A stretch of DNA of 5,484 nucleotides from Alcaligenaceae bacterium (GTDB taxonomy: Bacteria > Pseudomonadota > Gammaproteobacteria > Burkholderiales > Burkholderiaceae_B): NCBI GenBank assembly GCA_029265335.1, contig JAJUJN010000158.1, positions 1 to 5,484 of the forward strand, written 5' to 3'. The number at the start of each line of letters is the position of its first letter. The first letter of the stretch is position 1. This document shows positions 1 through 5,218 of this stretch, piece after piece. The position numbers and the translations under genes are program-made. The notes under the pieces are model-generated. The model was given only the letters and a program-made list of their open reading frames with translations. It ran no database searches and had not been told where the DNA came from.

Positions 1-1
1 G

Positions 2-274
2 CTGGCGCCGCGGCCCGACGAAATTTTTGAATGTCGTTTGTTGTTTGTGATTCAGGTGGCCGAACAAGAAGACGAACGCTACCTTAAGCTCGACTCTCAG
101 GGCGAGGTGGTGTCGTGGTCAGAAACCCTTGCTCCCTTGCTGCCCTTTGCGGTATCGGCCGACGACGACGCCCCTTGGCCGATGGAAGATGACGACTGGG
201 ATGACGACCTCGAAGACCTCGACGACGCGGACGACGATCTCGAAGGCCCCGACGACACCGACACCATCCATTGA
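2..274 (+). CDS. Unrecognised protein with acidic Asp-rich C-terminus (5' partial)
   Basis: The frame is open from the window edge to a TGA at 272-274, so the true start may lie outside the window. A TTG at 38 is the best internal start, but no clear ribosome binding site precedes it. The visible part (about 90 residues) begins with a segment that looks like beta strands (around CRLFVIQVAE and ERYLKLDSQGEVVSW). It ends in about 35 residues dominated by Asp and Glu, encoded by GAC/GAT-rich low-complexity DNA around 160-265. I do not recognise the family. Such tails usually are disordered and bind basic partners or metal, but that is only an inference. The gene converges on the dioxygenase-like gene, with 15 bases between the stops and no visible terminator. 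That this is a real gene is moderately supported: the frame stays open and the N-terminal part has ordinary composition. Its antisense frame is an Arg/Ser-rich shadow. Confidence 0.5.
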   Translation: MAPRPDEIFECRLLFVIQVAEQEDERYLKLDSQGEVVSWSETLAPLLPFAVSADDDAPWPMEDDDWDDDLEDLDDADDDLEGPDDTDTIH

Positions 275-289
275 ATCGGCCACCAGCGC

Positions 290-679
290 TCAGAACTCAT
301 ACTCTACGGCGCGGTCGCGATCACTCAGCACGCTGAGGTCAAGCGGACGCGAGCGCCCCATCCACATGGGGTAGTCGCGGTGGTCTCGCAAGTCGTTGCC
401 GGTGATGGGATGCACCAACACGACCAAACCCTGGCGGTTCAACATCAGCCACGGAATCACTTCGGGAAAGCGGTCGGGCCTGAAGGCCAGCTGACAACTC
501 CAATCGGGGTGGGGCCCAACCGGTCGTTCGTGCACGCGTCCCATGCGGATCGAAAAACGTTCTGCCGCCGCCGAGCAGATTTCGCGCGCCAGCTCCACCG
601 TGTTGGCGTCGAAGTAAACATGGGCATGGTAACCATGGATGGTTTGGGTGGCGGGGGCAGGTGTGTCAACCGAGGTCAT
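290..679 (-). CDS. DOPA 4,5-dioxygenase family protein
   Basis: The 129-residue product matches the small DOPA 4,5-dioxygenase family, non-heme metal extradiol-type enzymes that open catechol rings in fungi and plants; the bacterial members mostly have unknown substrates. Family landmarks in order are YHAHVYFD (residues 17-24, His18 and His20), GRVHERPVGPHPDWS (47-61, His50 and His57), PWLMLNRQGLVVLVHPITG (76-94, His90) and His100 in a DLRDH segment. These histidines are the likely metal and catalytic residues. The length is about normal for a single-domain member. There is no signal peptide, so it is probably cytoplasmic. The ATG at 679-677 is preceded by AGGAG (690-686) at good spacing. The gene starts 30 bases after the motB-like stop and is probably the last gene of that transcript. 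The family call is firm; the actual substrate cannot be read from the sequence. Confidence 0.9.
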   Translation of the reverse strand: MTSVDTPAPATQTIHGYHAHVYFDANTVELAREICSAAAERFSIRMGRVHERPVGPHPDWSCQLAFRPDRFPEVIPWLMLNRQGLVVLVHPITGNDLRDHRDYPMWMGRSRPLDLSVLSDRDRAVEYEF

Positions 680-685
680 GAACGG

Positions 686-690
686 CTCCT
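686..690 (-). promoter_or_regulatory. Ribosome binding site of the dioxygenase-like gene
   Basis: On the minus strand AGGAG lies 6 bases before the ATG at 679. It supports this start codon and gives the gene its own translation initiation inside the short gap after motB. Confidence 0.7.
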
Positions 691-709
691 GTCGTGAATG
701 GGCTCTCCA

Positions 710-1954
710 TTATGGCAAGTTGTTCGACCGGGTGGAGTCGGGCGGGGTTTCCAGTATCAATTCCACCCGACGGTTCAACGAACGCCCGGCCCTCGTGTTG
801 TTGTCGGCGATGGGGCGGGTATCGGCGTAGCCCACCGCACGCAGGCGCTGGGCATCGATCCCCGACTCGAGAAGATGGCGCAACACGCTGGTGGCGCGAT
901 AGGTGGAAAGCTCCCAGTTCGAAGGGAAGCGCTCGTTCTGAATGGGAACGGGGTCGGTATGGCCTTCTACCGTAATCGGGTAAGGAGTGTCTGCCAGAAC
1001 ATTGACCACTCGTTCCAGCACGGTAAGGCCGTGGTCGGTCAGGTCGGCTTGCCCGAGCGCAAAAAGGATCTCGTTGCTGATCCGAAAACTCACCGAGCGC
1101 TCTTTCACGATCACGTCGATGTCGTCGCCCAACAAAGACAGGTCGAGATTGGGCGGCAACGCCGGTGGGCCAGCCTCTGCGAGCGGCTCGGCATCGCGGG
1201 TGCGGATGGGCAGATCCTCGCTCGGAATCACCGGCGCCACCACTTCCAGTGGTTCGTCGGGCCAACTGAAACTGCTCGCGTCGTCATCGTTTGGCGCGAA
1301 GTGGTCCACGGCTGGCAAGGTGGCGTGGCCGCTATCCCCAAACTCGTCTCCGCTCTGTGCCGCATCACTCCCACTCTGCGCGGAATCATTCGCGCGCGGG
1401 CGGTTAACTCGGTTAACTCCGTCCACCTGCAGCGCCAGCGCGGCGAGCGCCGGAACTGGCGTGTAGGGCGGCTCCTGCGTCAGCTCAGTCAGGCTGGTTG
1501 TGCTTGCCGTGAGCCGCTCAGGCTCATGATCGAAATCGGGCAATGCTGGCGCCTGTGGCAGGGCGAGCGAACCGAGCGAATGCCAGGCACCACCCCAACG
1601 AGATTCCGCCCCTTGCGACAGCTGTGCCGTGGATTGCACCAAATTCACCAGGAGCGGCAAGGCATCGAGGGAGGGTGGCGCCTCGCCTGTAGTGCTGGGA
1701 GATGGCTCAGCTGCTGGACTGTGCTGTGACCCTGACACCGCCAGCATCACCACGAACACCACCAACAATAGTGTGAGGAGGTCGAGGTAGCTGAGCAACC
1801 AACTGTCGGTTTCAGTCTTGGGGGCGAGATCGTCGTCCCAATGTGCCTGCCGCATCTTGCGCACTCGCTCCTCGAGTTCGCGCAGCCGTTTGCGCTGTGC
1901 CTGCACATCGGCATGCAGCGGCAACGCACCCAAGGAATCAAGGGCCTGGCGCAT
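710..1954 (-). CDS. motB: MotB-like stator protein, OmpA/peptidoglycan-binding domain
   Basis: This is the peptidoglycan-anchored half of an ion-driven stator, partner of the adjacent MotA. The 414 residues contain an N-terminal charged stretch with heptad-like spacing (about 17-37), then one membrane helix (about 52-74, in SWLLSYLDLLTLLL) with Asp58 as the expected ion-carrying residue. A roughly 200-residue Pro/Ala/Ser/Asp-rich linker (about 76-275) follows, then an OmpA-like domain (about 278-402) with VEGHTDPVPI (329-338), a NWELSTYRA segment (346-354) and a GRSLNRRVEL segment (390-399). E. coli MotB is about 308 residues, so the linker is very long and the pre-helix region somewhat long. 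The frame is open further upstream, but the ATG at 1954 is chosen because the extra 46 residues would overlap motA deeply. It overlaps the motA end by 17 bases, suggesting translational coupling; the ribosome binding site is weak. The YLDLLTLLL context resembles sodium-type MotS/PomB more than E. coli MotB, which is only a hint about the coupling ion. Confidence 0.88.
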   Translation of the reverse strand: MRQALDSLGALPLHADVQAQRKRLRELEERVRKMRQAHWDDDLAPKTETDSWLLSYLDLLTLLLVVFVVMLAVSGSQHSPAAEPSPSTTGEAPPSLDALPLLVNLVQSTAQLSQGAESRWGGAWHSLGSLALPQAPALPDFDHEPERLTASTTSLTELTQEPPYTPVPALAALALQVDGVNRVNRPRANDSAQSGSDAAQSGDEFGDSGHATLPAVDHFAPNDDDASSFSWPDEPLEVVAPVIPSEDLPIRTRDAEPLAEAGPPALPPNLDLSLLGDDIDVIVKERSVSFRISNEILFALGQADLTDHGLTVLERVVNVLADTPYPITVEGHTDPVPIQNERFPSNWELSTYRATSVLRHLLESGIDAQRLRAVGYADTRPIADNNTRAGRSLNRRVELILETPPDSTRSNNLP

Positions 1955-2768
1955 GGTGTGGGGCAGCGGCCTCGTTGCGGGCCGGTGGTTGACCAGCGCC
2001 GCCGCGGATCTCGTCGTCGAAGCGCAAAGTGAAGGTTTGCAGGGTTTCGCGGATCTGCGCTGGCCCCCGCTTTTCGCCGAGCATGACCACACCCTGAAGA
2101 ATCAGATTCATGGCCACAACCCGACGCGCAGTGCGCCGCTCCAGCTTGAGAGCGATAGGTTTGCACACCAGATTCGCGATAAGAATGCCGTAGAGCGTGG
2201 TCATCAGCGCCACCGCCATGTGCGGGCCCAGCACCGCCATGTCGCCATTTTCCATCACTTGCAGCAGGCTGATCAGCCCCACCAGGGTGCCCAGCATGCC
2301 GAAAGCAGGGGCAAATCCTGCCATGGCTCGAAACAGCTGAGCTTCGGCCAGTTCCTGGGCGCGCAAGCGAGCAATGCGCCATTGCATGAGGTCGAGGAGC
2401 TGATCGCCGGGCGTGTGGTCGATCACCAGTTGCACGCCGGTACGCAAGAAGGGGCTGGAAACATGTTCGAGTTCGCGCTCTACCGCATGCACATCTCCCT
2501 TCTGCCAGATCTTGGCAATGTGCACGATTTCGTCGATGTGCTTCTGGTCGTTGTAGCGCTCACGGCGAAACACAGTGATCATCAACGTGAAGATACGCAG
2601 CACTTCACGCAGGGGGTAACTGATGAACGTGGCAGCCAGCGTGCCAACCAGCACGATCATCAGACCTGGCAGGTTGATGAACATCTTGGGGTCGGGCGCG
2701 GCGAAAGTGAGCAGAGCGCCCAGGAGCGTCGTGCTCGCCAGGACCCCGATCAGGGTAGAGGGGTTCAT
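1938..2768 (-). CDS. motA: MotA/PomA-type stator channel protein
   Basis: This is the membrane channel subunit that, with MotB, couples ion flow to torque in the flagellar motor or a related machine. The 276-residue product has four membrane helices: about 4-23, 31-52, 150-171 and 183-206. The conserved MotA block GFAPAFGMLGTLVGL (151-165) carries the key proline (Pro154), and a second conserved proline (Pro204) lies in VCKPIALKL at the end of helix 4. The large cytoplasmic loop between helices 2 and 3 includes the charged RRERYNDQKHIDE stretch that in this family contacts the rotor. The C-terminus is a short Ala/Pro/His-rich tail. The ATG at 2768 was preferred over a GTG at 2822 because helix 1 follows directly and the 18 extra residues look unlike the family; neither start has a clear ribosome binding site. 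It is the first gene of the motA-motB-dioxygenase block. No flagellar or chemotaxis gene is visible here. Confidence 0.9.
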   Translation of the reverse strand: MNPSTLIGVLASTTLLGALLTFAAPDPKMFINLPGLMIVLVGTLAATFISYPLREVLRIFTLMITVFRRERYNDQKHIDEIVHIAKIWQKGDVHAVERELEHVSSPFLRTGVQLVIDHTPGDQLLDLMQWRIARLRAQELAEAQLFRAMAGFAPAFGMLGTLVGLISLLQVMENGDMAVLGPHMAVALMTTLYGILIANLVCKPIALKLERRTARRVVAMNLILQGVVMLGEKRGPAQIRETLQTFTLRFDDEIRGGAGQPPARNEAAAPHHAPGP

Positions 2769-2840
2769 GTAGAGATAACAGGTTGAGGCCAAGGTCTTGA
2801 TGGGCTTGGCAACGCCGGGCACTCTGGCCGGAATGGCGCG

Positions 2841-2846
2841 ATCATA
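2841..2846 (-). promoter_or_regulatory. Possible -10 element upstream of motA
   Basis: The minus strand reads TATGAT here, five of six matches to the sigma-70 -10 consensus, about 70 bases before the motA ATG. No convincing -35 box is found at 16-18 bases. I see no sigma-28 flagellar consensus in the gap. This is a weak prediction. Confidence 0.22.
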
Positions 2847-2935
2847 AGACAGCTGGCCGCTGGGTAATGGCCAGAGCAGAAGTCGATATGGTGCTCAGCC
2901 CGGCGATTTGCAGGGAACCCCGGTGGGGCCGCCGG

Positions 2936-3844
2936 TCAGTCGTGGGTGCTGTCGGCGGCGAGCGCCCGATAGTCGTGCGGGGCGATGCCGATGGGCTCCA
3001 CATGGGTGTTCAAGAGGTAACCCCGAGCAGCCATGCGGGCTTCAAGATGATCGGCCACATCGTGCGCTTCTACCACCGTCCATTGGCCCGGCACCCGCAG
3101 CTCGATGTCCACGAATCGGTCAGTGCCGCTGCGGCGCGTCCGCAGGTTCACATAGTGGCAACCCTGAGGCAGGAACTCGTGCAAGAGGTCTTCTACCTGT
3201 TGCACATCGCTTGCGTTCAGGGATTCGTCCATCAGCCCGCCCGCGGCACTGGTGAGCATGCGCCACCCCTCGCGCAGAATGTTCAGGGCCACGGCCACCG
3301 CCACCAGAGGGTCCAGCCAGAGCCAACCGGTGAGCAACGCCAGGGCTACTCCCACCACCACGCCGACCGTGGTCCATACATCGGTGAGCAAATGGCGTGC
3401 ATCGGCTTCGAGGGCAATCGAACGGTGACGACGACTGGTTTGCAACAGTATTGCCGCTGTTCCCAGGTTGATGGCGCTGGCGATCACCGACAGCACAGTG
3501 CCCACGCCCAACGCGTGGATGGGCTGGGGGTTCAGCAAGCGTTCTACGGCCGCGATGATGATGGCGGTAGCAGCCGCCAGAATCAGTGCGCCTTCGAAGG
3601 CCGCCGAGAAGTATTCGGCCTTGCCGTGCCCGTAGGGATGACACTCGTCGGGTGGCTGGCGAGCGTAGATCACCATGGTGAGAGCGAAGGCCGCGGCGGC
3701 GAAGTTCACCAGAGACTCCACCGCATCGGACAAAAAGCCCACGGAGCCGGTGAGCCACCAGGCGGCCGCCTTGAGGGAAATGGTGAGCACCGCTGCCAAG
3801 AGCGAGAGCTGCAGTGCCTGAGTCGGGGTGAGCTTGAGAGTCAT
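2936..3844 (-). CDS. Cation diffusion facilitator (CDF) family divalent metal transporter
   Basis: This is an inner-membrane exporter of divalent metals such as Zn, Fe, Mn or Cd, working as a proton antiporter dimer. The 302-residue length is typical of FieF/YiiP-like members. There are about six membrane helices in the first 190 residues: helix 1 around 10-32, helix 2 around 34-61, helix 3 around 80-100, helix 4 around 111-135, helix 5 around 150-173 and helix 6 around 175-189. Landmarks are GFLSDAVESLVN (36-47), the HPYGHGKAEYFSA loop (69-81) and ARHLLTDVW (149-157). The cytoplasmic dimerisation domain spans about 205-290, with VDIELRVPG (245-253) and an AHDVADHLE segment (260-268) and HVEP (281-284). 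In helix 5 the metal pair His151/Asp155 is present; in helix 2 the positions aligned with YiiP Asp45/Asp49 are Glu43/Asn47. The ATG at 3844 was chosen for family fit, but ATGs at 3874 and 3880 are in frame and a terminator-like hairpin lies between them. Metal specificity is not inferable. Confidence 0.92.
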   Translation of the reverse strand: MTLKLTPTQALQLSLLAAVLTISLKAAAWWLTGSVGFLSDAVESLVNFAAAAFALTMVIYARQPPDECHPYGHGKAEYFSAAFEGALILAAATAIIIAAVERLLNPQPIHALGVGTVLSVIASAINLGTAAILLQTSRRHRSIALEADARHLLTDVWTTVGVVVGVALALLTGWLWLDPLVAVAVALNILREGWRMLTSAAGGLMDESLNASDVQQVEDLLHEFLPQGCHYVNLRTRRSGTDRFVDIELRVPGQWTVVEAHDVADHLEARMAARGYLLNTHVEPIGIAPHDYRALAADSTHD

Positions 3845-3850
3845 GAACGT

Positions 3851-3872
3851 AAAAAAGCCGGCGAGTGCCGGC
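3851..3872 (-). terminator. Intrinsic terminator, minus strand
   Basis: On the minus strand the order is GCCGGC, loop ACTC, GCCGGC, then six T residues. The 6-bp all-GC stem followed directly by the T run is the standard rho-independent form. It would end the transcript of the Bug receptor gene. It sits only six bases before the CDF ATG at 3844, so it may instead act as an attenuator in the CDF leader, or be coding if a start at 3874 or 3880 is used. Confidence 0.7.
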
Positions 3873-3910
3873 ATGAGCATACCCCGTTCGTGCAGAAAAT
3901 CTTATGGCTG

Positions 3911-3956
3911 GCGTTTGCCACCCGCGGCGGAGGAGAGCTCCGCGGGTGGCAAACGC
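3911..3956 (-). terminator. Long perfect stem-loop after the Bug receptor gene
   Basis: A perfect 17-bp inverted repeat (arms 3911-3927 and 3940-3956, 12-base loop) starts 14 bases past the receptor stop codon. No pure T run follows it on either strand; on the minus strand a T-rich stretch comes about ten bases later. It is therefore either a hairpin that protects the 3' end of the mRNA or a first terminator in tandem with the one at 3851-3872. The strand is assigned from its position next to the receptor gene. Confidence 0.6.
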
Positions 3957-3970
3957 TGTGCCACCGAGGA

Positions 3971-4963
3971 TCAGGATTCGACTTTGAAGCCGATGGTTTC
4001 GATGATGGGACCCCACTTTTCGGTGTCGTCGGCCAGCATCTGCCGAAGTTGCTCGGGAGTGGACCAGCGCGCATCCAGGCCCATGAGCGCGAGGCCGTCG
4101 ATGGTATCTTGCGCAGCCAAGGCCACCTTGAGATCGGCGTTGAGGCGATCGATGACATCGCGCGGCGTGCCGGTAGGCACATAGAAGCCGAACCATTCGT
4201 CGTAGACGAAATCTTCGTAACCCTGTTCGACCATGGTGGGCACATCGGGCATGAACTTGCTGCGCTCGGCGCCGGTGACGGCGAGTACGCGCACGCGACC
4301 GTCTTTCATGTGAGGCAGGAATTCACCGAGGGGGGCCGAGACGGCTGGAATCTGACCGCCCATCATGTCGACAATAGCGGATTGACTGCCACGGAAGGCC
4401 ACGTGGGTAAGAGGCGTGCCGCCCAAACGGCCGATGAGGTCGCCCACAAAGTGGGGAGCCGAGCCTGCCGCCGGCGAGTCGAAGTTGGCTTCGCTGGGGT
4501 TCTTTTTGAGCCACTCGAAGTACTCGGCCATATTGGTGACCGATTCGGGCACGGCCGGACCCACGGCAAAACCGAACTCGAAGACGCAGCCCAGCGAGAC
4601 TGGCTCGAGGTCGTTGACGTCGTAGGGGAGCTTGTCGAAGGTGTGGGTGTAGATGCCCAGGCAGGACATGGGGGTGGCGAGGATGGTGCGACCATCGGGC
4701 GCGGCCCTGGCGACGAACTGGGCAGCGATCTGGCCGCCGGCGCCGGTGCGGTTCTCGACCACGACCGATTCCGCATAGGTACCGGTAAGGTTATGAGCGG
4801 CACGGCGCGCGAGGGTGTCTACGGTGCCCCCAGCGGTGAAACCGCCCACCATGGTGGCCGTATTGAACAAGGGCTTTTCTGCGGCTCGACCTACCGTAGG
4901 CAGGGCCAGGGCGGCCGCACCGCCGGCAGCGAGTTGCAGGATTTGGCGACGATTGGTTCGCAT
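3971..4963 (-). CDS. Bug/TctC family tripartite tricarboxylate transporter substrate-binding protein
   Basis: This is a periplasmic receptor of the Bug (TctC) family, which captures a small, usually carboxylated compound for TctAB-type transport or for sensing. The 330-residue length is typical. Residues 1-27 form a signal peptide with a twin-arginine n-region (NRRQILQL), an Ala/Leu-rich core and a probable cleavage after GRAA. Family features are GGFTAGGTVDTLAR (40-53), the VVENRTGAGGQIAAQFVA stretch (68-85), APDGRTIL (87-94), the SPAAGSAPHFVGDLIGRLGG segment, FRGSQSAIVDMMGGQI, DGRVRVLAVTGAERS and the DVPTMVEQGYEDF and WFGFYVPTGTPRDVIDRLN segments. An ATG at 4963 is preceded by AGGAG (4976-4972) eight bases away. 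No tctA or tctB is adjacent, which is common because most Bug receptors are orphans. It is divergent from the hydantoinase-like gene at 5219, so its ligand may be that enzyme's substrate or product; this is inference. Confidence 0.93.
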   Translation of the reverse strand: MRTNRRQILQLAAGGAAALALPTVGRAAEKPLFNTATMVGGFTAGGTVDTLARRAAHNLTGTYAESVVVENRTGAGGQIAAQFVARAAPDGRTILATPMSCLGIYTHTFDKLPYDVNDLEPVSLGCVFEFGFAVGPAVPESVTNMAEYFEWLKKNPSEANFDSPAAGSAPHFVGDLIGRLGGTPLTHVAFRGSQSAIVDMMGGQIPAVSAPLGEFLPHMKDGRVRVLAVTGAERSKFMPDVPTMVEQGYEDFVYDEWFGFYVPTGTPRDVIDRLNADLKVALAAQDTIDGLALMGLDARWSTPEQLRQMLADDTEKWGPIIETIGFKVES

Positions 4964-5095
4964 TGTGGTGTCTCCTTTCGATGGGTTGCGTGTTGCAACC
5001 GCAAGCTGGGAAGGGCGCTCAAGCTGGCGGGGTGTTGCTGCCCCCGAGAATTAGTTATCAGCCTTAAGCTTGCTATGAATATTAACTACTTTTTG

Positions 5096-5105
5096 TTGCC
5101 GGCAA
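5096..5105. promoter_or_regulatory. 10-bp perfect palindrome, possible operator
   Basis: TTGCCGGCAA is its own reverse complement and lies near the middle of the divergent intergenic region. The form resembles half-site pairs bound by dimeric repressors such as LacI-type regulators. No regulator gene is in the window, so binding is only a suggestion. Confidence 0.3.
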
Positions 5106-5204
5106 TAGGGGGAGAGTTGAAGAACTTGCTGATTTCCTACGTCTCTAAGGGTATATCCTCATCCAATTGTTATATTCCTGCCTGCAGGATGGCCCATCAG
5201 CGAT

Positions 5205-5210
5205 AGGAGG
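5205..5210 (+). promoter_or_regulatory. Ribosome binding site of the amidohydrolase gene
   Basis: AGGAGG, followed by AG, lies eight bases before the ATG at 5219. This near-perfect anti-16S match fixes the start codon. Confidence 0.85.
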
Positions 5211-5218
5211 AGAACGAA

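Larger units (their letters stand above)
4964..5218. promoter_or_regulatory. Divergent intergenic control region between the receptor and the amidohydrolase
   Basis: This 255-base gap separates two outward-facing start codons and is clearly more AT-rich in its middle (about 5050-5100 and 5140-5180) than the genes. It contains the receptor's AGGAG (4972-4976), a small GGTTGC/GCAACC stem-loop in the receptor leader (4984-5000), a TAGTTA/TAACTA inverted repeat (5052-5057 and 5083-5088), and perfect palindromes TTGCCGGCAA (5096-5105) and CCTGCAGG (5181-5188). TATATT (5171-5176) and TATATC (5152-5157) are candidate -10 boxes for the rightward gene, and TAATAT on the minus strand (5084-5079) for the leftward one, but no good -35 partners were found. 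Shared promoters and an operator are likely from the layout; the precise sites are guesses. Confidence 0.5.

Noticed and set aside
1402..1419. Tandem 9-base repeat GGTTAACTC x2
   Set aside because: It is inside the motB linker and encodes a VNRVNR repeat; this is ordinary low-complexity variation, too short to be a functional array.
698..1729. A 343-codon open frame on the plus strand
   Set aside because: It is the codon-aligned antisense shadow of the motB-like gene, Arg/Gly/His-rich and without recognisable domains.
710..2768. A Zorya-type anti-phage system (ZorA/ZorB resemble MotA/MotB)
   Set aside because: No ZorC, ZorD or ZorE-like gene is adjacent, and the MotA homologue has ordinary stator length without the long ZorA tail; a motor stator is the simpler reading.
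1818..2786. A 322-codon open frame on the plus strand
   Set aside because: It is the codon-aligned antisense shadow of motA and the start of motB; the His/Gln-rich product has no family resemblance.
2822..2876. CTCTGGCC/GGCCAGAG inverted repeat upstream of motA
   Set aside because: The 8-base arms are about 39 bases apart with no T run, and similar short words are frequent in GC-rich DNA, so I do not call it a terminator or operator.
3120..4196. A 358-codon minus-strand frame
   Set aside because: It is an out-of-frame shadow of the CDF and receptor genes, Arg/His/Gly-rich, and spans the terminator region.
2867..5206. A 779-codon open frame on the plus strand
   Set aside because: It is exactly codon-aligned antisense to both the CDF and Bug genes. 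Stops there would need TTA, CTA or TCA codons in the real genes, which are rare in GC-rich DNA. Its translation has no recognisable domain and runs across the hairpins and the intergenic region.
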